Source: Sphingobacteriales bacterium 16-39-50 (GTDB lineage: Bacteria > Bacteroidota > Bacteroidia > Sphingobacteriales > Sphingobacteriaceae). Taken from it: a stretch of 35,205 nt of DNA. The position numbers were made by a program, and so were the translations under genes. This document shows positions 1 through 8,377 of the stretch, in pieces; positions within the stretch are counted from its first letter, which is position 1; each line of letters begins with the position of its first letter. The stretch lies in contig NCHA01000027.1 in the NCBI GenBank assembly GCA_002257025.1, forward strand, positions 1 through 35,205, written 5' to 3'. The notes under the pieces were generated by a model. The model was not told the origin of the DNA, ran no database searches, and worked only from the letters and a program-made list of their open reading frames with translations.

Positions 1-118
1 AACTTATATTAAGAATATTCGCCTGCGTTAATCACGACTCCCCGTATCAAAATAATTATCAAAAATTACTTGCTTAGATCATAGAAATCGAAATCACCTG
101 ACAGAGCGGAAAGTAGAT

Positions 119-191
119 TTCGTCAGTCGCAAGTAATATATTGCGAAGACGAATTTATCTTGCGTGAGGCTCAGGTAAATTCGTCAGTCGC
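119..191. repeat. Direct and inverted repeats in the uvrA leader
   Basis: The 12-mer TTCGTCAGTCGC occurs at 119-130 and again at 180-191. Between them, GACGAATTTA (148-157) and TAAATTCGTC (176-185) form a perfect 10-bp inverted repeat with an 18-nt loop. GCGAAGACGAA (143-153) is a near inverse of the direct repeat. The rest of 1-242 holds no gene I can support. The structure may be a decayed interspersed repeat or a leader hairpin of uvrA; the sequence does not decide between these. Confidence 0.6.
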
Positions 192-242
192 TAGCAGAAA
201 AAATCGCATATTTGCATAAATTTTTGAGCGTGTATTCAATTT

Positions 243-3092
243 ATGAATAAATCTAATCCTGATCTTGGAGAGCAAAGTGAAGTTGAAGTTTTCGGTGCCA
301 GGGTACATAATTTAAAAAATATTGATGTTTCTTTCCCCCGGAATAAGCTGGTTGTTATAACCGGACTGAGTGGCAGCGGGAAATCATCGCTTGCTTTCGA
401 CACAATTTATGCCGAAGGACAGCGTCGATACATGGAAACTTTCAGCGCTTACTCCCGTCAGTTCCTTGGCGGTATGGAGCGCCCTGATGTTGATAAAATC
501 TCAGGATTAAGTCCGGTTATTGCTATAGAACAAAAAACGACCAGCAAGAATCCGCGCTCAACAGTTGGAACCATTACAGAAATCTATGATTTCATGCGTC
601 TACTATTTGCCAGAACAGGAGAGGCCTATTCTTATGTGAGTGGTGAGAAAATGGAGCGCATGACTGAGGATCAGATTCTGAAAAGCATACTTGAGAAATT
701 CGAAGGTCAGGCAGTAAGTATTCTTGCACCCGTGGTAAAAGGCCGCAAAGGACACTACCGTGAACTTTTTGAACAAATCCGTAAGCAAGGTTATCTAAAA
801 GTCAGGGTTGATGGAGAAATCCTGGATATCAGCCCTAAAATGCAGCTGGATCGTTATAAGATCCATGATATTGAGATGGTGATCGACCGGCTTCTGGTCA
901 GTGCAGATGATAGAAAAAGACTTTACGACTCCATTCAATCCGCTTTAAAAGTTTCAAAAGGAATTATTAAGGTCAGCGATAAGGAAAACAGGGAGTTCTT
1001 TTACAGCAAATTCCTGATGGATCCTGTTTCGGGAATTTCCTATGATGAACCGCAACCCAATACCTTTTCTTTCAACTCACCTTATGGGGCATGTGAGCGA
1101 TGCAGTGGTTTGGGTTATATATTTGAAGTCGACAGGCATTCTGTTATCCCGAATCCGAAACTGAGCATTATGCAGGGCGGACTTGCTCCTTTGGGCGAAT
1201 ACCGCGAAACCTGGGTTTTTCAGATATTAAAAGCACTCGCAAAAAAATATAATTTCTCACTTTCCACACCACTTGAAAAATTTCCGGAAGAAATTCTGGA
1301 CATAATTTTGAATGGCTCAAACGATATCATTACCGTTCCGGTTGAATACAATAAATGGAATGTTCAGAATTACCAGATCTCATTTGATGGAATCATCAAA
1401 ATGCTGGAGGAACAAACTGAGCGCCGTGGAGATGAGGTTGGCGAAGACCTTGAAAATTACCGGGTTCTTAAAACCTGTCCCGAATGTCATGGCGCACGGC
1501 TTAAAAAGGAGTCGCTTCACATCAAGGTGAACGAAAAAAATATTTATGAGTTAGCCTGCATGGATATTTCACAGCTCTTTGAATGGTTTGATAATCTTGA
1601 ATCGCGATTGAATGAACGACAGAATACCATTGCCCGTGAAATATTAAAGGAAATTCGTTCAAGAATAGGTTTCCTCCTGGATGTAGGATTAAACTATCTG
1701 ACTCTTGACAGAACAGCAAAAACATTATCCGGTGGTGAAGCTCAGCGCATCCGTCTCGCAACCCAGATCGGATCCCAGTTGGTGAATGTTCTTTATATTC
1801 TTGATGAACCAAGTATTGGATTGCATCAGCGGGATAATGCGCGACTGATATCGGCATTGAAAAACCTGAGGGATATAGGTAATACTGTACTGGTAGTTGA
1901 ACATGATAAAGATATGATCATGCATGCCGACCATGTTATTGATATGGGGCCGGCAGCCGGAGAACATGGAGGTGAAGTTGTTGGTGAAGGTAGTCCGAAA
2001 GAGTTTGCTAAAGCCAAAACTCTAACAAATGACTATCTCAGCGGAAGAAAAGAGATTGCTATCCCTGCCAAACGAAGAAAAGGTAATGGAAAATCTTTGA
2101 CCATAAAGAATGCTACCGGCAATAACCTGAAAGATGTATCAGTGGAATTTCCGCTTGGAAAACTGATCTGCGTGAGTGGAGTTTCGGGCAGCGGAAAGTC
2201 AACATTAATTGCAGAAACTCTCTATCCTATCCTTAATCATCATTTTTTCAGGGCGAAGAAAAAACCAATGCCCTATAAAAAGATTGAAGGCCTTGAGCAT
2301 ATTGATAAAGTAATTGAGATCGATCAAACACCTATCGGACGTACTCCAAGATCCAATCCATCAACGTATACCGGCGTATTCTCAGATATTAGGAACCTTT
2401 ATGTCATGCTTCCGGAAGCAAAGATCAGAGGATATAAGCCGGGGCGCTTCTCCTTTAATGTAAAAGGCGGACGCTGCGAAACCTGTCAGGGTGCCGGCAT
2501 GAAGCTGATCGAAATGAATTTTTTGCCTGATGTTCAGGTGCCTTGTGAGGAATGCAGCGGCAAGCGTTATAACCGTGAAACTTTGGAGGTACGCTACCGG
2601 GGTAAATCGATCAGTGATGTGCTGGATATGAGCATTGAGGATGCAGTTGCTTTTTTTGAACCAATTCCGGCTATTTATCGCAAGATTAAAACGTTGCAGG
2701 AAGTTGGATTGGGATATATCCGACTCGGTCAATCTTCCACAACCTTATCAGGAGGAGAAGCACAGCGCGTTAAATTAGCAACCGAACTTTCTAAAAAAGA
2801 TACAGGAAATACATTTTACATTCTTGATGAGCCTACCACAGGTCTCCATTTTGAAGATATCAATGTGCTTCTGGGGGTTTTGAACCGTCTGGTTGATCAT
2901 GGGAATACTATTCTGGTGATAGAGCATAATCTGGATGTGATTAAAGTAGCCGACTGGGTAATAGATCTCGGACCGGAAGGTGGTTCAGGTGGAGGGCAGA
3001 TTCTGTTTGAAGGGAGTCCGGAAGATTTGATTAAAGTAAAGAATAGCCATACCGGGAAATTCCTTGCCTTAGAAATGGAAGCTGCTAATTAA
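243..3092 (+). CDS. uvrA: UvrABC system protein A (excinuclease ABC subunit A)
   Basis: DNA-damage recognition ATPase of nucleotide excision repair; in the family a UvrA dimer loads UvrB at lesions in the cytoplasm. The 949 residues match the usual length. Two ABC ATPase modules are visible: Walker [10 protein letters not shown] (residues 41-49) and GVSGSGKST in the second half, each with a TLSGGEAQR signature followed by an ILDEP Walker B. Zinc-binding CxxC pairs appear as CERC, CPEC, CETC and CEEC. The ATG at 243 puts the first strand of the ATPase fold close to the N terminus. The gene stands alone: its leader has repeats and two copies of an interspersed repeat follow its stop. Bacteroidota often carry two uvrA paralogues; which one this is cannot be told from the window. 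Confidence 0.97.
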   Translation: MNKSNPDLGEQSEVEVFGARVHNLKNIDVSFPRNKLVVITGLSGSGKSSLAFDTIYAEGQRRYMETFSAYSRQFLGGMERPDVDKISGLSPVIAIEQKTTSKNPRSTVGTITEIYDFMRLLFARTGEAYSYVSGEKMERMTEDQILKSILEKFEGQAVSILAPVVKGRKGHYRELFEQIRKQGYLKVRVDGEILDISPKMQLDRYKIHDIEMVIDRLLVSADDRKRLYDSIQSALKVSKGIIKVSDKENREFFYSKFLMDPVSGISYDEPQPNTFSFNSPYGACERCSGLGYIFEVDRHSVIPNPKLSIMQGGLAPLGEYRETWVFQILKALAKKYNFSLSTPLEKFPEEILDIILNGSNDIITVPVEYNKWNVQNYQISFDGIIKMLEEQTERRGDEVGEDLENYRVLKTCPECHGARLKKESLHIKVNEKNIYELACMDISQLFEWFDNLESRLNERQNTIAREILKEIRSRIGFLLDVGLNYLTLDRTAKTLSGGEAQRIRLATQIGSQLVNVLYILDEPSIGLHQRDNARLISALKNLRDIGNTVLVVEHDKDMIMHADHVIDMGPAAGEHGGEVVGEGSPKEFAKAKTLTNDYLSGRKEIAIPAKRRKGNGKSLTIKNATGNNLKDVSVEFPLGKLICVSGVSGSGKSTLIAETLYPILNHHFFRAKKKPMPYKKIEGLEHIDKVIEIDQTPIGRTPRSNPSTYTGVFSDIRNLYVMLPEAKIRGYKPGRFSFNVKGGRCETCQGAGMKLIEMNFLPDVQVPCEECSGKRYNRETLEVRYRGKSISDVLDMSIEDAVAFFEPIPAIYRKIKTLQEVGLGYIRLGQSSTTLSGGEAQRVKLATELSKKDTGNTFYILDEPTTGLHFEDINVLLGVLNRLVDHGNTILVIEHNLDVIKVADWVIDLGPEGGSGGGQILFEGSPEDLIKVKNSHTGKFLALEMEAAN

Positions 3093-3121
3093 CAAGTGAT
3101 TAACTGTCCATCATGAATTAC

Positions 3122-3281
3122 CCGTCATTTTCGATGAGCGAAGAGAATTATTGTGTTAAGAAATATTATTAACGCGAAGAGAAAACTCATTATAAAATCA
3201 CATCTCTCAATCAACAGATTTCTCCACAACACGAATTAATACTTTAAGAAGAAAATACTACCGATGTGTTCGAAATGACGG
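3122..3281 (+). repeat. Interspersed nested-palindrome repeat, copy A1
   Basis: About 160 bp starting CCGTCATTTTCGA and ending TCGAAATGACGG, so its ends are inverted copies (one extra T on the left). An inner GATGAGCGAAGAGAATT block, a core AGAAATATTATTAACGCGAA and a right-half AACAGATTTCTCCACA follow in the same order in the copies at 12980-13135 (reversed) and 35061-35205. No ORF lies inside. It fills the uvrA-nnr gap together with copy A2. Confidence 0.85.
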
Positions 3282-3292
3282 ATTCGCACTCT

Positions 3293-3449
3293 CCGTCATT
3301 TCGAACACGCGAGTACTATTGTGCCACTGAACACTACCAAAATGCGTGGAGAAATCTCCTAAAAGAAAGCACTGAGATAAGTTGAGGGTTTACGAACGTA
3401 GATGTTATAGGCAACAGATTCCTCAGTCGTACCTCCTTCGGAATGACGG
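3293..3449 (-). repeat. Interspersed repeat, copy A2 (related subtype, inverted to A1)
   Basis: Begins CCGTCATTTCGAACACGCG and ends CTTCGGAATGACGG, with GGAGAAATCTCC inside and AACAGATTCCTC near the right end. The junction with A1 is an inverted repeat: TGTTCGAAATGACGG, 11 nt, CCGTCATTTCGAACA. The middle differs from A1, so this is a second subtype sharing the ends and the GAGAAATCT/AGATTTCTC arms. An in-frame ATG at 3443 falls in its terminus, which argues against that ATG as the nnr start. Confidence 0.7.
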
Positions 3450-3478
3450 AAAGTGCCGTCTTTTCATTAAATTTATCC

Positions 3479-4984
3479 ATGCTTCAGCTGCTCACATCTC
3501 CCCAAATCCGCGAAGCGGATAACTACACCATTAAAAACAAGCCTATCAGCTCAATAGATCTGATGGAATCAGCTTCAGCAGCATTTGTTAAAGCCTTTAT
3601 GGATGAAGTTCCTGACCGGGATACCCTGATCAGTGTTTATTGTGGTACCGGTAATAATGGCGGGGATGGATTGGCTATTGCACGCCTGTTAAAGGAGCAA
3701 GCCTACGATTCTATTTCAGTGAAAATCATGCGCTTTAGTCCGAAAGAAAGTGCAGACTTTAAAATAAACCTCGATCGTCTAAAATTAACAGGAATACCTC
3801 CTTCTGAACTATCCAATGCGACTAATCTTCCCAAAGAAAATGCTTCTGTTATTATTGATGCATTAATTGGCTCAGGGCTCAATAAAGCTTTGGAAGGTGA
3901 CCTTCAGACGCTAATAAAACACCTCAATAAATTAAAGAAAAAAGTAATTGCAGTCGACGTACCCAGCGGCTTCCCTACAGAGGGAGTAATTGATTCAAAC
4001 GCTACTGTACTTAAAGCAAAACTGACCATCACTTTCCAGTGTCCAAAAATCAATTTCTTCTTTCCAGAATCAGCATATGCTACCGAACGGTTTATTGTAG
4101 CTGATATAGGCCTGGATGAGGATTATATACAATCCCAGCCCGGGCCATGGAAACTCATTGAAGAAAAAGATCTTAAAGGTTTGATCAAAATCCGAAAACC
4201 CTTTAGTCATAAAGGCAGTTACGGCCATGCGCTAATAATTGCAGGCAATACCAGAACGATGGGGGCTGCACTGCTCTGTGCCGATGCCTGCCTGCATTCC
4301 GGCGCAGGGTTAACTACTGCATGCATCCCTGAACAGGGCATGCCTGCGTTAAATGCCTATGCACCCGAGGTGATGACCCTACCGAGATCAGAATTGACCT
4401 CTGAAGTAAACTCCGGTAAGTTTAACTCCATAGCAATTGGTCCCGGACTAGGAACTAATGCGAACGCAACAGAACTTGTAAAACAGGCATTGGACTTTAA
4501 TATTCCCATGCTTATTGATGCCGATGCTTTGAATATTTTAGCTGGGAATCCTCCACTTCTGAATAAATTACCTGAACAGACTATTATTTGTCCTCATATG
4601 AAGGAATTTGATCGTCTGTTCGGCACATCGGCAAACTGGTGGGGTCGGGTAGCCTTAGCGCAAAAAAAAGCAAAAGAACTAAGCTTGATCATCCTGTTAA
4701 AAAACCAGTATACCTTTATAGCTTTGCCTGAAGGCGATATACTGATCAATCCGACCGGCAACCCGGCTATGGCTGTTGGAGGGATGGGAGATGTATTAAG
4801 CGGGATGATCGCTGCATTTTTAGCTCAGGGATATACCGCAAAAGAATCGGCAATACTGGCCACTTATATTCATGGAAAAACCGGTGATATATTAAATCAG
4901 GAGATGGGAATGTATATTATTCCGCCCGGGGAGCTTACACTCTTACTACCGGAAATGATTCAGAGCTTCTGTGAGGCTTCTTAG
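3479..4984 (+). CDS. nnr: Bifunctional NAD(P)H-hydrate epimerase / ADP-dependent NAD(P)H-hydrate dehydratase
   Basis: Metabolite repair enzyme: the N-terminal YjeF_N domain epimerises damaged NAD(P)HX and the C-terminal ribokinase-like domain dehydrates S-NAD(P)HX back to NAD(P)H using ADP. The protein has 501 residues from the chosen start. GNNGGDGLAIARLL marks the epimerase half (about residues 10-210). NPTGNPAMAVGGMGDVLSG near the C terminus is the dehydratase nucleotide-binding signature, and LIDADALN precedes it. I chose ATG 3479 rather than 3443 because 3443 lies in the end of an interspersed repeat and MLQLLTSPQIREAD begins the family's conserved N terminus. It converges on lipA, with 20 nt between stop codons. 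Confidence 0.94.
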   Translation: MLQLLTSPQIREADNYTIKNKPISSIDLMESASAAFVKAFMDEVPDRDTLISVYCGTGNNGGDGLAIARLLKEQAYDSISVKIMRFSPKESADFKINLDRLKLTGIPPSELSNATNLPKENASVIIDALIGSGLNKALEGDLQTLIKHLNKLKKKVIAVDVPSGFPTEGVIDSNATVLKAKLTITFQCPKINFFFPESAYATERFIVADIGLDEDYIQSQPGPWKLIEEKDLKGLIKIRKPFSHKGSYGHALIIAGNTRTMGAALLCADACLHSGAGLTTACIPEQGMPALNAYAPEVMTLPRSELTSEVNSGKFNSIAIGPGLGTNANATELVKQALDFNIPMLIDADALNILAGNPPLLNKLPEQTIICPHMKEFDRLFGTSANWWGRVALAQKKAKELSLIILLKNQYTFIALPEGDILINPTGNPAMAVGGMGDVLSGMIAAFLAQGYTAKESAILATYIHGKTGDILNQEMGMYIIPPGELTLLLPEMIQSFCEAS

Positions 4985-5004
4985 ATTAATTCAGGAGTCT
5001 TAAA

Positions 5005-5883
5005 TTAAAATTCAAAAAGATGCTTTTCAGCATGGTATGAAGAGCGAACAAGCGGCCCGCTTTCAACATATTTGAAACCCATCTCAAGTCCGCGGACTTT
5101 GTATTTCGCGAATTGTTCTGGCGTAATCCAGTCCACAACCGGATGATGATTTCTGCTCGGCTGAAGGTACTGTCCCAGGGTAAGAATATGTACTCCGGCT
5201 TCCAGAAGATCAGCCATTGCTTCATAAACATCCTCTTCAGTCTCTCCCAAACCAAGCATAATTCCTGATTTAGTCCGTAAACCAGCTTCATTGATGCGAC
5301 GAAGACACTCTAAACTGCGATCATATTTAGCCTGAATCCTTACCTCTTTTGTTAAACGGCGAACTGTTTCCAGATTATGGGAAACTACTTCAGGTCTGGT
5401 TGCCAGCACTCTGTCCAGATTTTCCCAGATACCTCTGAAATCAGGAATCAGGGTTTCAAGAGTAGTTTCAGGGCTCTCTTTTCGGATTGTATTAATAGTT
5501 TCAGCCCATATTGTGGAACCTCCATCCTTCAGGTCATCACGATCTACAGAAGTAATCACACAATGCTTTACCTGCATCAGGCGCACCGAATTGGCCACGC
5601 GATTAGGCTCATCTGTATCCACGGCAAGAGGTCTGCCTGTTGCAACTGCACAAAAAGAGCAGGAACGGGTACAGATATTTCCCAAGATCATAAAAGTAGC
5701 TGTTCCCGCACCCCAGCATTCGCCCATATTAGGGCAATTACCACTTTCACAAATAGTGTGAAGTTTATGGGTATCTACTAAACCTCTTACATGTGCATAT
5801 TCCTTCCCAACAGGAAGTTTAACACGCAGCCAGTCGGGTTTGCGCTGCATTTGATTCACTGGAATAACCGGTAGTTCGATCAT
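5005..5883 (-). CDS. lipA: Lipoyl synthase
   Basis: Radical SAM enzyme that inserts two sulfurs into protein-bound octanoyl groups to make the lipoyl cofactor of 2-oxoacid dehydrogenases. The 292 residues fit the family. The auxiliary-cluster motif [12 protein letters not shown] (C45, C50, C56) precedes the radical SAM motif CTRSCSFC (C71, C75, C78), and the conserved RSSYHA lies near the C terminus. A -7 box (TACTTTTG) ends only 4 nt before ATG 5883. If that promoter is real, either the message is leaderless or translation starts at the in-frame Met12 (5850), which would still leave the fold intact. It converges with nnr. Confidence 0.96.
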   Translation of the reverse strand: MIELPVIPVNQMQRKPDWLRVKLPVGKEYAHVRGLVDTHKLHTICESGNCPNMGECWGAGTATFMILGNICTRSCSFCAVATGRPLAVDTDEPNRVANSVRLMQVKHCVITSVDRDDLKDGGSTIWAETINTIRKESPETTLETLIPDFRGIWENLDRVLATRPEVVSHNLETVRRLTKEVRIQAKYDRSLECLRRINEAGLRTKSGIMLGLGETEEDVYEAMADLLEAGVHILTLGQYLQPSRNHHPVVDWITPEQFAKYKVRGLEMGFKYVESGPLVRSSYHAEKHLFEF

Positions 5884-5887
5884 AATG

Positions 5888-5895
5888 CAAAAGTA
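5888..5895 (-). promoter_or_regulatory. Putative -7 box for lipA
   Basis: TACTTTTG on the minus strand fits the Bacteroidota TAnnTTTG -7 consensus, 4 nt upstream of the lipA ATG. No TTG lies at the usual 19-nt spacing, so the -33 element is weak or absent. Confidence 0.5.
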
Positions 5896-5980
5896 AAGAA
5901 TTTTAACAAGAATTGTCGCGGGATAGACTTAATCCAATATTTTGACAATAGAAGTATTTAAATCAGGTAGCTCTTCAATC

Positions 5981-6015
5981 TTTGACAGGGATAATCAACA
6001 ATTTAATTATTTTTG
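5981..6015 (+). promoter_or_regulatory. Putative promoter of the OsmC-like gene
   Basis: TATTTTTG at 6008-6015 fits TAnnTTTG. TTTG at 5981-5984 lies 23 nt upstream, longer than the usual 19-20. The -7 box contains the alternative TTG codon at 6013, which therefore cannot be the start; the ATG at 6034 lies 18 nt downstream. Confidence 0.5.
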
Positions 6016-6033
6016 AACACAAGAATCCGCAGA

Positions 6034-6444
6034 ATGGCTACTATAGAAACTATTTACCAGGGAGGCCTGAGAACCCAGGCAAAACATGTCTATTCAGGCA
6101 ACACTATCATAACCGATGCACCCCTTGATAATCAGGGTAAAGCAGAAGCATTTTCACCTACCGACCTGATGTCGGCTTCTTTGGGAAGCTGCATGTTTAC
6201 AATCATGGGAATTGCAGCAAGGGAACATGGCATAGACATAGATGGAAGTACTTGTTCAATTACCAAGATCATGGCAGCAGATCCGAGAAGGGTAAGTGAA
6301 ATACAGATAACATTCAATTTCCCTGAAATAATTTATACCGAAAAGCAGCGGGCCATTCTGGAAAGATCGGCAAGAAATTGCCCTGTTGCCAAGAGCCTGC
6401 ACCCCGATTTAGTTCAGAATATTGTATTTAACTTTAAGGATTAG
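6034..6444 (+). CDS. OsmC family protein
   Basis: Cytoplasmic member of the OsmC/Ohr/YhfA superfamily, which use two cysteines to reduce hydroperoxides. The protein is 136 residues from ATG 6034. The two conserved cysteines are visible: LGSCMFTIMG (about C53) and RNCPVAKSLHP (about C116). Its sequence looks closer to the general OsmC/YhfA group than to Ohr, so the substrate is uncertain. The start at 6034 is preferred because an upstream TTG lies inside the putative -7 box. It converges with ytxJ, another thiol-redox gene; a heptamer repeat sits at their shared 3' ends. A link to bacillithiol metabolism is inference from context only. Confidence 0.9.
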   Translation: MATIETIYQGGLRTQAKHVYSGNTIITDAPLDNQGKAEAFSPTDLMSASLGSCMFTIMGIAAREHGIDIDGSTCSITKIMAADPRRVSEIQITFNFPEIIYTEKQRAILERSARNCPVAKSLHPDLVQNIVFNFKD

Positions 6445-6466
6445 GCAATACAGCAACACTATTTTC

Positions 6467-6501
6467 AGCTTTTTGCTTTAGGCTTTTAGCTTAAAGCTTA
6501 A
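6467..6501. repeat. Heptanucleotide tandem repeat (5 units)
   Basis: Five consecutive 7-mers with the pattern NGCTTNN: AGCTTTT, TGCTTTA, GGCTTTT, AGCTTAA, AGCTTAA. The array lies between the converging OsmC-like and ytxJ genes, and its last unit includes the ytxJ stop codon (TTA on the plus strand at 6498-6500). Confidence 0.7.
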
Positions 6502-6827
6502 ACAATCTGTTCTGCTAAATCCTCGGCAGATATCTCGCTATGAGAGGTTTCATAAACACATTCACCATCTTTTATAAGAAGTAGCTGTGGAGATTCGTGA
6601 TGAACATTGAATGTGCTTGCAATAGCATTTGAAATATCCCTGTGACTGATCAGATCGAGATAATACACAGGAGTTCCTTCTGGAATTTCAGCCCAATCGT
6701 GTTCAAACCTTCTTTTCGCCATCATGCTGACCGAGCAACGGGTACTATGCTTGAATATTACGCTGTAACCTTCGGCATTAACAATATTCTGTAATTGTTC
6801 CTGACTATTTAGATCTATCCAGTTCAT
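6498..6827 (-). CDS. ytxJ: Bacillithiol-system redox protein, YtxJ family (DUF2847)
   Basis: Thioredoxin-fold protein of 109 residues with a monothiol-type active site KHSTRCSVSMMAKRRFE (C31, with Ser in place of the resolving Cys), as in YtxJ, proposed to be a bacilliredoxin-like protein that removes bacillithiol from proteins. A cis-Pro-like ESPQ segment follows in the second half, as in thioredoxin folds. The presence of bshA at 13161-14297 supports a bacillithiol-making host. It has its own -7 box (6856-6863), and its 3' end is built into a heptamer repeat. The family assignment is strong; the exact reaction in this organism is inferred. Confidence 0.88.
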   Translation of the reverse strand: MNWIDLNSQEQLQNIVNAEGYSVIFKHSTRCSVSMMAKRRFEHDWAEIPEGTPVYYLDLISHRDISNAIASTFNVHHESPQLLLIKDGECVYETSHSEISAEDLAEQIV

Positions 6828-6855
6828 GATTTAAAATACTATTTTAATTGGCCTG

Positions 6856-6863
6856 CAAAAATA
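6856..6863 (-). promoter_or_regulatory. Putative -7 box for ytxJ
   Basis: TATTTTTG on the minus strand, 28 nt upstream of the ytxJ ATG. A TTG lies about 23 nt further upstream, so spacing is looser than consensus. Confidence 0.5.
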
Positions 6864-6926
6864 CCACAAAATCGCGGACAAGCCGTCAGTGTCGGGTCAA
6901 ATTGAAGAATTCAGGAAAAAGAAGGA

Positions 6927-7040
6927 TTAGCGCCTTGATTTAGGATAGGTACCATAAGCCGGGCATAATCTGGAAGAACATGCCTGTAATACAGTTGTGG
7001 CTATAAATAAGGCTATTACGCCTATAATTACTCTTTTCAT
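6927..7040 (-). CDS. Tiny predicted lipoprotein (37 aa)
   Basis: A 37-residue ORF with a complete lipoprotein signal: MKRVIIG, then a hydrophobic stretch VIALFIATTV, then lipobox LQAC with Cys21. The mature part would be only 17 residues, CSSRLCPAYGTYPKSRR, with a second Cys (C26) in a CPAYG motif and a basic end. It lies between ribH and ytxJ on the same strand, 53 nt after ribH and 99 nt before ytxJ, so it is probably in the ribH/TPR transcript. Codon use looks normal for the window. I recall similar very short Bacteroidota lipoproteins with a CPAY motif but cannot assign a function. Confidence 0.7.
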   Translation of the reverse strand: MKRVIIGVIALFIATTVLQACSSRLCPAYGTYPKSRR

Positions 7041-7093
7041 GCTTACAGTTTTTTTAAAATTATTGATTTTAATTCAATAATCAAACAATATAT

Positions 7094-7588
7094 TTATTGA
7101 GCGGCATTAGTTTGAACCTGTGCCATCATAATTGCGGTAACTGCTGCTTCTTCACCCTTGTTACCATGCTTCCCTCCGGCTCTGTCCTTCGCTTGCTGCT
7201 GATTATCTGTCGTTAATACGCCAAATACCACAGGTTTGTTATGTTTAATTGAAACATTTACGAGTCCGTTTGCCACAGCACTACAAATAAAGGTAAAGTG
7301 AGGAGTTTCTCCCTGTATTACACAGCCTAAACATATTACCGCATCCAGCTTTTTAGAAGAAAGCAAAATATCGGCTCCGCTCGTTAATTCGAAACTTCCC
7401 GGTACCTGAACTGTTAAAATATTTTCTTCAAGCACTCCGTTCTTTAAAAGTGCAGAACAAGCTCCATTATATAAGGCACCGGTAATCTCAGCATTCCATT
7501 GTGCAACTACAATACCGATCTTATAATCTTTACCTGACGGAATCTCTATATGAGAGAAATCTGACAGACTTTTTAATATGCTGGCCAT
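7094..7588 (-). CDS. ribH: 6,7-dimethyl-8-ribityllumazine synthase
   Basis: Penultimate step of riboflavin synthesis: condenses 5-amino-6-ribitylaminouracil with 3,4-dihydroxybutanone phosphate; the family forms hollow oligomers. The protein is 164 residues from ATG 7588. Typical motifs are AQWNAEIT near the substrate pocket, VPGSFEL, and GCVIQGETPHFTFIC with the active-site His. The reading frame extends upstream to 7633, but the N terminus MASILKSLSDF at 7588 fits the family length and the extension looks non-coding. It follows the TPR gene by 64 nt on the same strand. No FMN riboswitch is evident upstream and no other rib genes are in the window. Confidence 0.95.
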   Translation of the reverse strand: MASILKSLSDFSHIEIPSGKDYKIGIVVAQWNAEITGALYNGACSALLKNGVLEENILTVQVPGSFELTSGADILLSSKKLDAVICLGCVIQGETPHFTFICSAVANGLVNVSIKHNKPVVFGVLTTDNQQQAKDRAGGKHGNKGEEAAVTAIMMAQVQTNAAQ

Positions 7589-7652
7589 GCTCTTAAATAA
7601 TAAATGGCTGTTACCTGTAATATACGGTAACAACCATTATAAATGTTTTTAA

Positions 7653-8333
7653 TTATAATCTTGCTTCAGCCCTCGCAATATAGGCATCTACTGAGGCAGC
7701 TTCAACGCTTTCAGGAAAATCAGTTTTGATTTTCTTATACGTATCAACTGCAGATTTAAATTCCTTTTGCTCCTCATAAACCAAACCTAGCTTTTTAAGG
7801 AAAAGAGGAGTGGTGAAGGTGTTTTTGTTCTTATCAGCAGCCTTTTTGTAGAATGTAATGGCTCTACTGTAATCCTTCAATTCACTGTATGCGTCTCCAA
7901 GCATTCCCAATACAAGCGGATCAATTACAGGACTACCTGTGCTGCTGTATTTTCCAAGTGCATCAACTGCTTTTTGATATTCACCTTTCTGAAGATAAAG
8001 ACCACCAAGGTATGCGTTTGCAAGATTCGCAGATTTAGTGCTCGAATATTCATCTGCTATTTTTTCAAATCCTGGATATGAACCATCTCCTTTTATTGCC
8101 CTGTCTTTCAGAGAGTCGATAGCCACATATTCTTCAGCCTTATACATTTCATTGGCTGCTTTTTCTGCCCTTGGGGCAAGGTAGAAATTTTGGTAACCGA
8201 AATATAATAGCACTAAAGCAATAATGGCAGCACCAATTACGGCTAAGCTTTTTGCATTTTCCTGCACAAATTTGCTTGTATTTCCAAGCTGATTGTCAGT
8301 TTCTGTTACGTTATCTTTTTGATCTTTTGACAT
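7653..8333 (-). CDS. Membrane-anchored tetratricopeptide repeat protein
   Basis: A 226-residue protein with a polar N terminus (about 30 residues, starting MSKDQKD), one membrane helix (about SLAVIGAAIIALVLLYFGY) and a C-terminal TPR region; helical pairs such as ANAYLGGLYLQKGEYQKAVD and YSRAITFYKKAADKN are visible. The layout resembles YfgM/BamD-like scaffold proteins that sit at the membrane and bind partners, but no specific partner can be named. I chose ATG 8333 because the upstream ATG at 8372 lies at the expected transcription start of a well-formed promoter (8378-8407). It is transcribed divergently from recF and is followed by ribH. Confidence 0.85.
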   Translation of the reverse strand: MSKDQKDNVTETDNQLGNTSKFVQENAKSLAVIGAAIIALVLLYFGYQNFYLAPRAEKAANEMYKAEEYVAIDSLKDRAIKGDGSYPGFEKIADEYSSTKSANLANAYLGGLYLQKGEYQKAVDALGKYSSTGSPVIDPLVLGMLGDAYSELKDYSRAITFYKKAADKNKNTFTTPLFLKKLGLVYEEQKEFKSAVDTYKKIKTDFPESVEAASVDAYIARAEARL

Positions 8334-8377
8334 TTGTATATTAAAAGTTGTAAACCGTTTCACTAAATCCAATTCCG

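Noticed and set aside
1312..1530. Open frame within uvrA on the plus strand, and similar frames inside other genes on both strands.
   Set aside because: These overlap strongly supported genes in other frames, show no family motifs, and follow the codon structure of the real gene.
5513..5781. Frames antisense to lipA.
   Set aside because: They mirror the lipA coding sequence, with no motifs or start context.
6013..6033. TTG at 6013 as start of the OsmC-like gene.
   Set aside because: The codon lies inside the putative -7 box TATTTTTG, so it would precede transcription. ATG 6034 fits the family.
7589..7633. N-terminal extension of ribH to 7633.
   Set aside because: The extra 15 residues are not typical of lumazine synthase and ATG 7588 gives the expected length.
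7094..7633. FMN riboswitch before ribH.
   Set aside because: No RFN-element landmarks are seen in the 64-nt gap or upstream of the TPR gene, and other rib genes are absent.
8334..8372. Upstream ATG 8372 of the TPR gene.
   Set aside because: It lies at the expected transcription start of the promoter at 8378-8407 and would add 13 residues unlike the family before the MSKDQ start.
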